Position numbers and translations under genes: made by a program. From an uncultured Ruminococcus sp. (GTDB lineage: Bacteria; Bacillota; Clostridia; Oscillospirales; Ruminococcaceae), in assembly GCA_937910385.1 (NCBI GenBank), contig CALEPT010000103.1:1-39651 (forward strand): a stretch of DNA of 39,651 bases, in the 5' to 3' direction. The notes beneath the pieces were generated by a model. It saw only the letters and a list, made by a program, of their open reading frames with translations, made no database searches and was not told where the DNA came from. Of this stretch, positions 1-7,454 are shown in pieces; position 1 is the first letter of the stretch; the number at the start of each line of letters is the position of its first letter.

Positions 1-63
1 CGAGCCTGAAATTATGGGCTCGGTAATTTTATGCCACGATTCCGCCAGAGGGAGCCCCTTTGG
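1..63 (+). repeat. Dispersed palindromic repeat A, copy 1 (cut by window edge)
   Basis: This is the right part of a ~95-bp repeat that also occurs at 14080-14170 (opposite orientation) and 22937-23031. What remains is the inner hairpin (CGAGCC, 10-nt loop, GGCTCG at 1-22) and the conserved flank GTAATTTTATGCCACGATT followed by CGCCAGAGGGAGCCCCTT. The left part lies outside the window. It sits beyond the 3' end of the ABC permease gene. Confidence 0.8.
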
Positions 64-142
64 TTCGCCATTTTTATTCCTATCCGCTTTAATGTAAGAT
101 ATCCGGATATAAAGCCTCTGGTGGCAGTTATACCGAATAACA

Positions 143-180
143 CAACAGGCTCCGTCGTTTTCGGAGCCTGTTGCGGTTTT
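143..180. terminator. Terminator hairpin downstream of the ABC permease
   Basis: A perfect 11-bp stem (143-153 with 163-173, arm CAACAGGCTCC) with a 9-nt loop lies just past the permease stop at 200 on the minus strand. A T-run follows on the plus strand (GCGGTTTTT). On the minus strand the trailing sequence is less T-rich, so termination of the permease gene is likely but not certain. Confidence 0.6.
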
Positions 181-199
181 TACGTTAAGAAGAATCTCG

Positions 200-2434
200 C
201 TATTCCATATTTTTTAGCGCCGCAGAAAGCGGTATGCTGCGTATTTTTTTGAGCTGTATCAGGGTCACAACCAGATAGCAGGCGGCTCCGATACCAAACA
301 TCGCGGGATATATCCACGGTGCTATATAATACGTCAGCCAGCCGGGGATAATGACCATCATCGCGTAGTATATTTTCTTTATGACGATATTTCCCAAAGG
401 CAGACACAGAAGAAGCGATACTGCAACAACTATCGCCGTAGCCGAGGTGTAAAGTCCCGAAGCCTCAGCGTTCGTGCAGCCGAGTATCTTCACCATTGAA
501 ATGCTCGAGGCATTCTTCTCAATTATCATTTTTGCCAGCAGATATATTACCAGAATGTACAGTATCACCGCGAATATCCAGAAAAGATTGAATATCCCGC
601 TCATCGAGTCGTCAAGCTGATTCGCGACAACTGTAAGGTCGCTTTCAGTTATTACTGTTGCAATGAGCATTTCGTCGATATCCGTTATCTCCTTATCAGA
701 GAACCAGCCGTTGAAGTAGTCCGCCTCGTTGCCGAATATCTCGTTGAAGCTGCTGCGGCTTACCATAATGCACATGGTCGCGGGGTAGTGATATTTTTCG
801 TCGATAGTGAACTTATACTCCTTGCCGCTGTATTTGTCGTGGAGGGTAAGCGTGTCGCCCGACTTCACCCCGTACTTTTCCATGTATCCGTCCGAGAGGT
901 AGACCTTGCCGCTGTCAACGGACAGATAGTCCGAACCCTCGGATATGCCGTAGACAGTGACTGTCTCGTCAGAGTCGTTTTGAAGCGAGCTTACGCTGTA
1001 CTTCTCCGCGCCTTCCGTTTCGGTCTCGGTAGGAGTTTTCAGTATATACTGATACTTCGATATCTCGGAATCCGTAACACTGTCCTTGTAGTTGATAAGC
1101 AGCGGCTTCATCATCAGTCCGAACATCAACAGCACGCTTGCAAGGAATATTCCCACGAACATAACGAGATACGCGGGGATATTCTGAAGAATTACCCTTA
1201 TCCTGAATCGGTGCATGAACTTCCATTCCGGGAGCTTTACCGCTGAACGCTTACCGCTTCTTCCGAGGTCGTGGCGCAGAAAACTCAGCGGAGAGATCCT
1301 CAGAGAAGCGCTTATTACGAGGATATTTATCAGAAGTATGAGTATACAGGGAACAACAGTCGTCAGAATGAACGCTTCGGCGTTCCAGATCGTAGTATAT
1401 GTCGGGAGCGAATAGCTGTGGTAGTAAACGTCCGCAACTATCTGTTTGAAGCAGGTATAACCGAGTATATTTCCGACTATCGCCGCTATAAGAGTCAGCA
1501 CAACGGGAAGCGCGACATAGTGCCGCAGGAGCTCTCCCCTTGTGTACCCGGAAGCTCTGAGCGTTCCGATGACGGATGCCTCCTGTTCAATGGTGCTGCG
1601 TGTTGTAACGGCAAAAATGAACGCCATTACCGCGATTATGATGTAAAGCATTACCTGCATCATTACCTTGTCCTTGCCGACGTCGTCACCCGCGAACATT
1701 ATCGCCTGATTATCGGGGCGTATTACGAAATCCGTCAGAACAGCTCCTGCGGCAAGCTGTTTCATTATAGCCTCGCCCTTGTCCTTCTGAGCTTTTTCGT
1801 CGTCAGGATCGGTATTTTTATCAATCCAGCAGTAGGTGTAATTCAGTCCCACGTCACTGAATGAGTCCCACGCACTGTCAGTCACCATGGCAACATTGAA
1901 ATTAGTGGCATCGAACATCATGTCCGTGTTGTTCTTGTAAAGCGCGCTGTAATCCGAAAACGACGCGAATCCGCTTACGGTGAAGTCTGTATCGCCGATA
2001 GTATACGTATCGCCGACCTTGATGGAATTGTTCACCGCAAAGAGACGATCGATGATGATCTCACTGTCGCTCTCGGGAGCAGAGCCCTTCATAACGTCTA
2101 TCCTGTTGACCTCGCTGCGGGGCTTGAACACGCGGACAGAACGTTCTTTTGAGTCTGTTTTATCCTTGCTGTAGAGCTCGTAAATGGTTATGTCCTGTTC
2201 CTTTTCGACGTCAGAGAGAAGTGCCTCGTCAGCGGGGAACATCGTCGTGAAGTGTCCGTTTTCAATGCTGTACTTTTCAAAGCTGTCATCGTAAGCCTGC
2301 TTCATGCTGCCGCCTGCAACGAGAAAGCCTGAAACAAAGCCGATAGTCAGGGTAAGAAAGAGAAAAAGCGCTATGTACTTACCGGGGTCGCCTTTCAGCT
2401 CGCGCGGTATTCGTTTGAGAATGGGGTCTTTCAT
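200..2434 (-). CDS. ABC transporter permease, FtsX/MacB type
   Basis: A 744-residue membrane subunit of an ABC exporter of the MacB/LolCE/FtsX class. The cell-inner start ATG at 2434 is chosen because GGAGG precedes it; the longer frame to 2482 would overlap the ATPase stop. One membrane segment lies at about residues 19-42, followed by a large extracytoplasmic domain (about 45-250). Four more segments follow (about 257-278, 307-328, 354-376, 420-441), then a second extracytoplasmic domain (about 450-620) and three C-terminal segments. The stretch EASVIGTLRASGY (about 285-297) matches the cytoplasmic signature of FtsX permeases. It lies directly behind its ATPase (stop 2445, start 2434), so the two form a two-gene operon. 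The substrate is unknown; members of this class export peptides or lipids or work mechanically on the envelope. Confidence 0.93.
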   Translation of the reverse strand: MKDPILKRIPRELKGDPGKYIALFLFLTLTIGFVSGFLVAGGSMKQAYDDSFEKYSIENGHFTTMFPADEALLSDVEKEQDITIYELYSKDKTDSKERSVRVFKPRSEVNRIDVMKGSAPESDSEIIIDRLFAVNNSIKVGDTYTIGDTDFTVSGFASFSDYSALYKNNTDMMFDATNFNVAMVTDSAWDSFSDVGLNYTYCWIDKNTDPDDEKAQKDKGEAIMKQLAAGAVLTDFVIRPDNQAIMFAGDDVGKDKVMMQVMLYIIIAVMAFIFAVTTRSTIEQEASVIGTLRASGYTRGELLRHYVALPVVLTLIAAIVGNILGYTCFKQIVADVYYHSYSLPTYTTIWNAEAFILTTVVPCILILLINILVISASLRISPLSFLRHDLGRSGKRSAVKLPEWKFMHRFRIRVILQNIPAYLVMFVGIFLASVLLMFGLMMKPLLINYKDSVTDSEISKYQYILKTPTETETEGAEKYSVSSLQNDSDETVTVYGISEGSDYLSVDSGKVYLSDGYMEKYGVKSGDTLTLHDKYSGKEYKFTIDEKYHYPATMCIMVSRSSFNEIFGNEADYFNGWFSDKEITDIDEMLIATVITESDLTVVANQLDDSMSGIFNLFWIFAVILYILVIYLLAKMIIEKNASSISMVKILGCTNAEASGLYTSATAIVVAVSLLLCLPLGNIVIKKIYYAMMVIIPGWLTYYIAPWIYPAMFGIGAACYLVVTLIQLKKIRSIPLSAALKNME

Positions 2435-2444
2435 AGCTTCCTCC

Positions 2445-3143
2445 TTACCAGTCGAGCTCGGCGGCAGGCGTTTTAGTCTCATTCATGGTGTTGCGCCTTA
2501 TGCTGCCGTCGCGGAACTTGATGACCTGATCTGCCATGAGCTTTATCGCGTCGTTGTGGGTGACTATGATGACTGTATTGCCGAATTTCTGATTTACCTC
2601 CTCGATGAGCTTCAGTATCTCCTTAGAGGTCTTGTAGTCAAGCGCGCCCGTGGGCTCGTCGCAGAGCAATATATCGGGATTTTTGATTATAGCGCGTCCT
2701 ATAGCGGTACGCTGCTGCTGACCGCCCGAGAGCTGTGAGGGGATCTTGTCTTTATGCTCCCAGAGACCGAGGGTCTTTATCAGGTCGTCGAGCTGAAGAG
2801 GAGAGTCACTCAGGTAAGCTCCCACCTCGATATTCTCCTTGACAGTCAGATTCGGTATGAGGTTATATGACTGGAAAACGTAGCCGATGTGCTTGCGGCG
2901 GTACTGAGTGAGCTGCTTTTCGTTCATGCTGCCTGTTTTCTCACCGCCGATGCTTACCGAGCCGCTGTCAGCGGTCTCAATACCACCTATGATGTTGAGC
3001 AGAGTTGACTTGCCTGAGCCCGATGGACCAAGCAGCACGCAGATATGCCCCTTTTCCACTCCGCAGGTTATTCCCTTCAGCACCTCGGCACGGTTCTCAC
3101 CCTCGCCGAAAGATTTTTTTATATTGTCAAGCTCAAGATACAT
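2445..3143 (-). CDS. ABC transporter ATP-binding protein, MacB/LolD family
   Basis: A 232-residue ATPase that powers the FtsX-type permease encoded next. Walker A is GPSGSGKST (39-47), the Q-loop glutamine is at 91, the signature LSGGQ at 138-142, Walker B ILLCDEPTGALD at 158-169 with catalytic Glu163, and the H-loop His at 196. All catalytic motifs are intact. The ATG at 3143 is favoured over the upstream frame start (3194) because GGAGG sits 7 nt ahead of it, and because the longer form would start beside the predicted transcription start. Length and motifs fit the small stand-alone ATPases of the MacB/LolD group. Transcription probably starts from the promoter at 3200-3228, which has a palindrome at its start site. 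Confidence 0.96.
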   Translation of the reverse strand: MYLELDNIKKSFGEGENRAEVLKGITCGVEKGHICVLLGPSGSGKSTLLNIIGGIETADSGSVSIGGEKTGSMNEKQLTQYRRKHIGYVFQSYNLIPNLTVKENIEVGAYLSDSPLQLDDLIKTLGLWEHKDKIPSQLSGGQQQRTAIGRAIIKNPDILLCDEPTGALDYKTSKEILKLIEEVNQKFGNTVIIVTHNDAIKLMADQVIKFRDGSIRRNTMNETKTPAAELDW

Positions 3144-3179
3144 ATAAATACCTCCGTGATTTGATTTTAGGCAAACACT

Positions 3180-3228
3180 TGAACAACTGTTCATATGTTA
3201 GTATACACTATCACGGCGGCTTTGTCAA
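3180..3228 (-). promoter_or_regulatory. Sigma-A promoter with palindromic operator for the ABC operon
   Basis: Read on the minus strand, -35 TTGACA (3223-3228), a 17-bp spacer and -10 TATACT (3200-3205) form a near-consensus promoter. At the expected transcription start lies the perfect palindrome TGAACAGTTGTTCA (3180-3193). A repressor bound there would block initiation. The half-site ATGAACA resembles ArsR/SmtB-family operators, but TetR-type regulators also use such sites and no regulator gene is next to it. Confidence 0.75.
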
Positions 3229-3542
3229 GTCACTTCACTATAAAAATTGCGATTTGTAGGGATATATAATATGTTATCAGCAACCAACTCGTATTTTGTT
3301 GATTTTTTCGCAATGTGAAGACGGAAACGTGGATTCGCTCTACAACGTCCTATCACAACTTCTGCAGTGTCTTGCGTGCGGAGAGCAAGTGTCCGATTTC
3401 ATGCCGAACTGATTCGGCTCATTCGCTGTTCTCCCCACAGGCGGGTAATATTCGCTTACTATCGCCTGAAACCTAACACCTACGGCTCGATACCTACCTC
3501 CTGAATCATTTTATCAAAATAATGAAAACTACACAGATTTTA

Positions 3543-3571
3543 TTGACAATTGGTGTAGAAGATGTTAAAAT
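3543..3571 (+). promoter_or_regulatory. Sigma-A promoter of the dockerin/HEFGH protein gene
   Basis: -35 TTGACA (3543-3548), a 17-bp spacer and -10 TAAAAT (3566-3571) lie 58 nt before the start codon at 3629. The GH5 dockerin gene has the same -35, spacing and -10 hexamers. Confidence 0.85.
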
Positions 3572-3628
3572 AGTGTTATAATAAAATAAATGCGGTCATA
3601 GGCATACCGCAAATTGGAGGATTTACTC

Positions 3629-6430
3629 ATGAAGAAAGCATTCAGGAGAGCGGTGTCCGCTGTATCGGCAGCAGCGATCTCTCTCTCGCTCGTCCCGATA
3701 GCTGAGTTCAGCTATGTTTCCGAAGCTGCCGATCAGTATTCCGTCCGCGACCCGTTCTATAATTTCAGCAGCAGCTACAATTATTACGAGTCCGAGCACT
3801 TCCAGTTCATCTGGGGCAACAGCGGCGACTCTTCAGAGGTCACCACAGCCTTCCTTGAGGGCAATGCAAAGAACCTTGAAAACACATGGAACGTCTACAT
3901 GGACGAACTCGGCATGGAGCCGCCCTCGCAGTCGGTGAATCTCAGTCTGCGTGACGGCAAGGAATACAAGACTAACATTTACATATCCGGCACCGGTCTT
4001 TCGGGCATGGAGGACGACTGGGCATATATGTCCTACGACAGCGGCGGATATGCGTATATGTTCTGCTGCGTAGATGCAATGCAGTATAATCCACCGTCGT
4101 GGGTTCTTCCGCATGAGTTCGGTCATGTTATGACAGCTCATCAGCTCGGCTGGAACACAAATAAATACTCCTATGCGTGGTGGGAGGCTCTCGGAAACTG
4201 GTTCCGTGAACAGTACCTCTATAGCGATTATTCTACCGATACTACAGGTCACGGCACAGACTTCTTTGAGACCTACATGAAGAACCTCTGCTTCACTTTC
4301 CCCTGTGGAAGAGACTACTACGCCGCATGGCCGTTCCTTCAGTATCTCACTGAAAACCCCGAAAACCTCGACGGCTATGGAAATGAGTTTGTAAAAACAA
4401 TGCTCCAGCAGGGGCAGGTAGACGAGTTTCCGTTCGATCAGGTGGAAAGACTGGCAAACGCCGATCTCAAGGATACTCTCGGTTATTATGCCGCTCATAT
4501 GGCGGGTCTTGATTTCGAGCACGGCGACGCTTACCGCGCTCGTCTCGACGAGCTTCTTGCGCAGGGTGACTGGAACTGGCAGCAGATTTACACAATGCTC
4601 GAGCCTGTCGCAGGAAGCAAACACGTTTATACGGTCCCCACGGAGCGCGCTCCGCAGTTCGCGGGGCTCAATATAATTCCCCTTGAAGTCAGCGGCGGAA
4701 ATATTGAGGTAAAGCTTACAGGACTTTCTGACGCAAATGGCGCAGACTGGCGCGCCTGCGTAGTTCAGCAGGCTTCTGACGGAAGCTGCACATACTCAAA
4801 ACTTTTCAGCAGCAACGATAGCGTAAGTGTTGCATATACCGGCGGCAAAGCTTACCTCGCAGTAATTGCCACTCCCGATCTTGATACCGTTACAAAATAC
4901 GGTCTGCCCGGAATTTACGACAACAACTCAGAATTCTCCGAGAGCAAGGTTCCCTTCTCGTCAAAGACCCGCTATCCCTATGCTGTCGCGTTCAGCGATA
5001 ATGTAAGCATAACACAGCGCACAGTCTCCACCACGAGTTCTAACTGGTGGGAACAGGCGACTTACAGCAAGCACTCAAACGGCGGCGGACTCGTTGCAAG
5101 CACAGCCAAAGTTGATGCAAGCGTTTATGTAGCTCCCAATGCAATAGTCAAAGGTAGCGCGACTGTCACAGGCAATGCGAAGATACTCGACCATGCAGTA
5201 GTCGAGGGCAGCGCAAAGGTATCGGGCAATGCGGTCATCGCAGGCTACGGAATGGTCGCCGAGAATGCGACGGTATCAGGTAATGCGCGCGTTGATGATT
5301 ACGCAATGGTAATGGGTACGGCTAATATCAGCGGAAACGCCAAGGTAATCGAAAGTGCCTGCGTATACGGTAACACCACTATGACCGACTATGCCGTTGC
5401 AAAGGGCGTTGCGTTCATAATGTCAGATTCAAGTCTTTCAGGTCAAGGTGTCGGCGACGGCGACTTGTACACGGACTACAATATCAGTTTCACCAAAGGA
5501 ACAAGCTATGGCTGGACCAGCGCCCAGACCTATGCAAACAACCGTCCCTATACGGATAAGCTGATGTACGCATACGACTTCGGCACGGACAGCAGCATCA
5601 CAGCCGCAGACAGATACAACTCCACCTATTCGATCAACATCGGTGCAGAATGGGAGAGCAGCCGTACCTCCGCGAGTGGCGTTATGACATTTGACACCTC
5701 GGATTATATCAATGGAATGCTGCTCGACAGGGGTATTCTCTACACTAATGACATCGACATTCAGATAGCACTGCTCGACAGAGACACTACGGGAGACATA
5801 GAAAATGTTCTGTATCTCGGAAACAGTGACGCTCACCTGAGCATCGACATTCAGTCCAACGACATTATCGCCACTCTGACAGACGGCAGCACCTCTCAGC
5901 AGGTCATTGCCGAGAATGCCATAACCGACGGCGTATGGGCAAAAGTCCAGTTTATTCTCGACGGCGATACGGGTCGCATCGTTGTTGACGGGCAGACCGT
6001 GGCACAGGATACTGTCACACTAAACCCGAGCGACATAGCAAACGCTGTTGATATAAGCGATGATTTGGCAAAGTATGTGCTCGGCGGTTCATTCAATGGC
6101 TCGGTTGACTTCGCGCGCTTCTTCTATGCAGCGGCAGAAACTCCCTCCGAAGTCTATACCGAAACGGAAGACCTTTCTCAGGCAACGGAGACCGTTATAG
6201 TCGGCGATGTTAATTTTGACGGCAAGATAAACGCATTCGACCTCGTGAAGCTCAGAAAAAATCTCACTCTCACAGGCGCAACTATCAGCTCTAAGCAGAT
6301 GGCTGCTATGGACGTAAACGGCGACAACTCCGTTACCGTTGCCGACCTTGTTACTCTCCAGAGCTATGTGCTTGGCAGTGTAAAGAAATTCCCTGCCGGC
6401 GACACAAAGGAAGTAATCATATACAACTGA
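3629..6430 (+). CDS. Secreted HEFGH (zincin-like) protein with beta-helix, LamG-like and dockerin domains
   Basis: A 933-residue secreted protein. The ATG at 3629 has GGAGG 8 nt upstream; the frame also has a TTG at 3614 that is less likely. The N-terminus is a signal peptide (MKKAFRRAV followed by a hydrophobic core and an Ala-rich cleavage region near 34). Residues about 45-350 carry HEFGH (162-166), a zinc-site motif, with Glu186 in WWEALGNWF 20 residues after the second His, the spacing of thermolysin-like gluzincins. The layout resembles the DUF6055-type family, from memory. Residues about 490-600 hold hexapeptide-like repeats (SATVTGNAKI, SAKVSGNAVI, NATVSGNARV) typical of a left-handed beta-helix. 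About 645-835 looks like a LamG/concanavalin-type beta-sandwich. Residues about 856-924 are a dockerin with two calcium loops (DVNFDGKINAFDL and DVNGDNSVTVADL). The protein is probably a cellulosome component; its substrate is unknown. Confidence 0.85.
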   Translation: MKKAFRRAVSAVSAAAISLSLVPIAEFSYVSEAADQYSVRDPFYNFSSSYNYYESEHFQFIWGNSGDSSEVTTAFLEGNAKNLENTWNVYMDELGMEPPSQSVNLSLRDGKEYKTNIYISGTGLSGMEDDWAYMSYDSGGYAYMFCCVDAMQYNPPSWVLPHEFGHVMTAHQLGWNTNKYSYAWWEALGNWFREQYLYSDYSTDTTGHGTDFFETYMKNLCFTFPCGRDYYAAWPFLQYLTENPENLDGYGNEFVKTMLQQGQVDEFPFDQVERLANADLKDTLGYYAAHMAGLDFEHGDAYRARLDELLAQGDWNWQQIYTMLEPVAGSKHVYTVPTERAPQFAGLNIIPLEVSGGNIEVKLTGLSDANGADWRACVVQQASDGSCTYSKLFSSNDSVSVAYTGGKAYLAVIATPDLDTVTKYGLPGIYDNNSEFSESKVPFSSKTRYPYAVAFSDNVSITQRTVSTTSSNWWEQATYSKHSNGGGLVASTAKVDASVYVAPNAIVKGSATVTGNAKILDHAVVEGSAKVSGNAVIAGYGMVAENATVSGNARVDDYAMVMGTANISGNAKVIESACVYGNTTMTDYAVAKGVAFIMSDSSLSGQGVGDGDLYTDYNISFTKGTSYGWTSAQTYANNRPYTDKLMYAYDFGTDSSITAADRYNSTYSINIGAEWESSRTSASGVMTFDTSDYINGMLLDRGILYTNDIDIQIALLDRDTTGDIENVLYLGNSDAHLSIDIQSNDIIATLTDGSTSQQVIAENAITDGVWAKVQFILDGDTGRIVVDGQTVAQDTVTLNPSDIANAVDISDDLAKYVLGGSFNGSVDFARFFYAAAETPSEVYTETEDLSQATETVIVGDVNFDGKINAFDLVKLRKNLTLTGATISSKQMAAMDVNGDNSVTVADLVTLQSYVLGSVKKFPAGDTKEVIIYN

Positions 6431-6437
6431 TAAACTT

Positions 6438-6468
6438 AAAGGCGTTTCGTAAGAAGCGCCTTTTTTTG
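6438..6468 (+). terminator. Rho-independent terminator after the dockerin/HEFGH gene
   Basis: AAGGCG and CGCCTT arms enclose a short loop and are followed by a run of Ts, 8 nt after the stop codon. It separates this gene from the CAP-protein gene, which has its own promoter. Confidence 0.8.
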
Positions 6469-6491
6469 CCTGTATTGGCAATATCTTTGCA

Positions 6492-6520
6492 TTGACCGAT
6501 CAGAAGAAAAATGTTATCCT
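6492..6520 (+). promoter_or_regulatory. Promoter of the CAP-domain gene
   Basis: TTGACC (6492-6497), a 17-bp spacer and TATCCT (6515-6520), about 40 nt before the start codon at 6560. The -10 box is weaker than those of the neighbouring genes. Confidence 0.65.
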
Positions 6521-6559
6521 GAAAATAAGGAGACAAATAATTCTGAGGAGGTATTTTAA

Positions 6560-7357
6560 ATGAAAAAGAAGATCTTATCCGCTATCATGGCAGCAGCAAT
6601 AATGCTCACAGCAGTTGCTGTTCCCCTGCCGGGGTCCCACAGCCGTCCCACTGCGAATTCATATGCCGCAGACTATGCCGACTCCACTGCCGAGGAATAC
6701 GCATTGCAGGTTGCAGCCATTGTGAACCGTGAACGCGCAGCCAACGGTCTCTCCGCCCTTAAATTCTCAGACGAGCTCAGTAACGCCGCGCTTGTCAGGG
6801 CTCAGGAGATACAGACGAGCTTCTCGCACACACGGCCTGACGGAACAAGCTGTTTCACAGCAATGACCGAAAGAGGTATCACCTACCGATACGCAGGCGA
6901 AAATATCGCCTATGGTCAGCGCACTCCCGATGAGGTAATGACTGCGTGGATGAATTCCTCGGGACACAGAGCCAACATACTCAATAAAAACGTTGAGTAC
7001 ATAGGGATCGGTGTTGCAAAACGCGGCGGAGTTTACTACTGGACTCAGTTTTTTGCGGCTTCTGATAGCCTGACGGGTACTGTTATAACGGAAAATACGC
7101 CGCAGCCGGAATTAACAACTGCCGCAGCGGTAACGACAGCCGCAAAAACCACCACAACTGCCGCATCTACCGCCCCTCTGTACACTATCACATCTTCTGC
7201 CACAACAGCTGCCGCAAGCACAACAGCCGCCGTTCAGACAACAAGCGTACAGACAACGTCGGTCTGCGCAACACCGAATGTTAAACGTCTTACTATCGGT
7301 GACATAATCAGGCTTATCCGGCAGAGATACAATATCATGTACTATTCTTTATTCTAA
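6560..7357 (+). CDS. Secreted CAP/SCP-domain protein with Thr/Ala-rich tail
   Basis: 265 residues, start supported by GAGGAGG 9 nt upstream. A signal peptide (about 1-37) is followed by a CAP (cysteine-rich secretory/PR-1) domain at about 46-167, of the bacterial YkwD-like kind. The usual conserved positions are present: His90 in SFSH, Glu114 in GENIAYG and His136 in SGHRANI. Bacterial CAP proteins are extracellular with mostly unsettled functions. A Thr/Ala linker (about 175-240) leads to a short C-terminal segment, NVKRLTIGDIIRLIRQRYN (240-258), which looks like the helix half of one dockerin repeat without its calcium-binding aspartates. That reading is inference. No LPxTG motif or second membrane segment is seen, so the protein is presumably released or held by the tail. 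Confidence 0.9.
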   Translation: MKKKILSAIMAAAIMLTAVAVPLPGSHSRPTANSYAADYADSTAEEYALQVAAIVNRERAANGLSALKFSDELSNAALVRAQEIQTSFSHTRPDGTSCFTAMTERGITYRYAGENIAYGQRTPDEVMTAWMNSSGHRANILNKNVEYIGIGVAKRGGVYYWTQFFAASDSLTGTVITENTPQPELTTAAAVTTAAKTTTTAASTAPLYTITSSATTAAASTTAAVQTTSVQTTSVCATPNVKRLTIGDIIRLIRQRYNIMYYSLF

Positions 7358-7408
7358 GCGGTATGGATCTGCTGATATGAACATTGACCGCAAACAAGAC
7401 AAATAGTC

Positions 7409-7434
7409 AAGGGCGCACCTGATCGTGCGCCCTT
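7409..7434. terminator. Bidirectional terminator between convergent CAP and GH5 genes
   Basis: A perfect 10-bp stem AAGGGCGCAC/GTGCGCCCTT around a 6-nt loop lies midway between two genes that point at each other (stops at 7357 and 7455). There is only a weak T-run on either side. Confidence 0.65.
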
Positions 7435-7454
7435 ACTTATCTTCAAATATTTTA

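Larger units (their letters stand above)
3144..3628. other. Gene-free interval with small inverted repeats
   Basis: About 485 nt between the divergent ABC operon and the dockerin-protein gene. Both ends are explained by promoters (3180-3228 minus, 3543-3571 plus). The middle (about 3240-3515) contains no convincing gene but several small stems: GCCGAA-CTGA-TTCGGC near 3403-3418, CTTGC/GCAAG near 3371-3389, AGGCG/CGCCT around 3439-3467, and ATTGCGA/TCGCAAT at the left (near 3246 and 3308). A minus-strand frame of about 50 codons without stop crosses the same stretch, but has no start or ribosome site that I can support. Confidence 0.5.

Noticed and set aside
3345..3503. Minus-strand open stretch of about 50 codons in the gene-free interval, with Cys-x2-Cys-like ending
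   Set aside because: No start codon with ribosome site and no recognisable homology; the inverted repeats explain the region at least as well.
5107..5420. Regular short repeats that could suggest a CRISPR array or tandem DNA repeat
   Set aside because: The periodicity is at protein level (hexapeptide-like GSA.V.GNA units); DNA units vary at third positions and there are no constant repeats with unique spacers.
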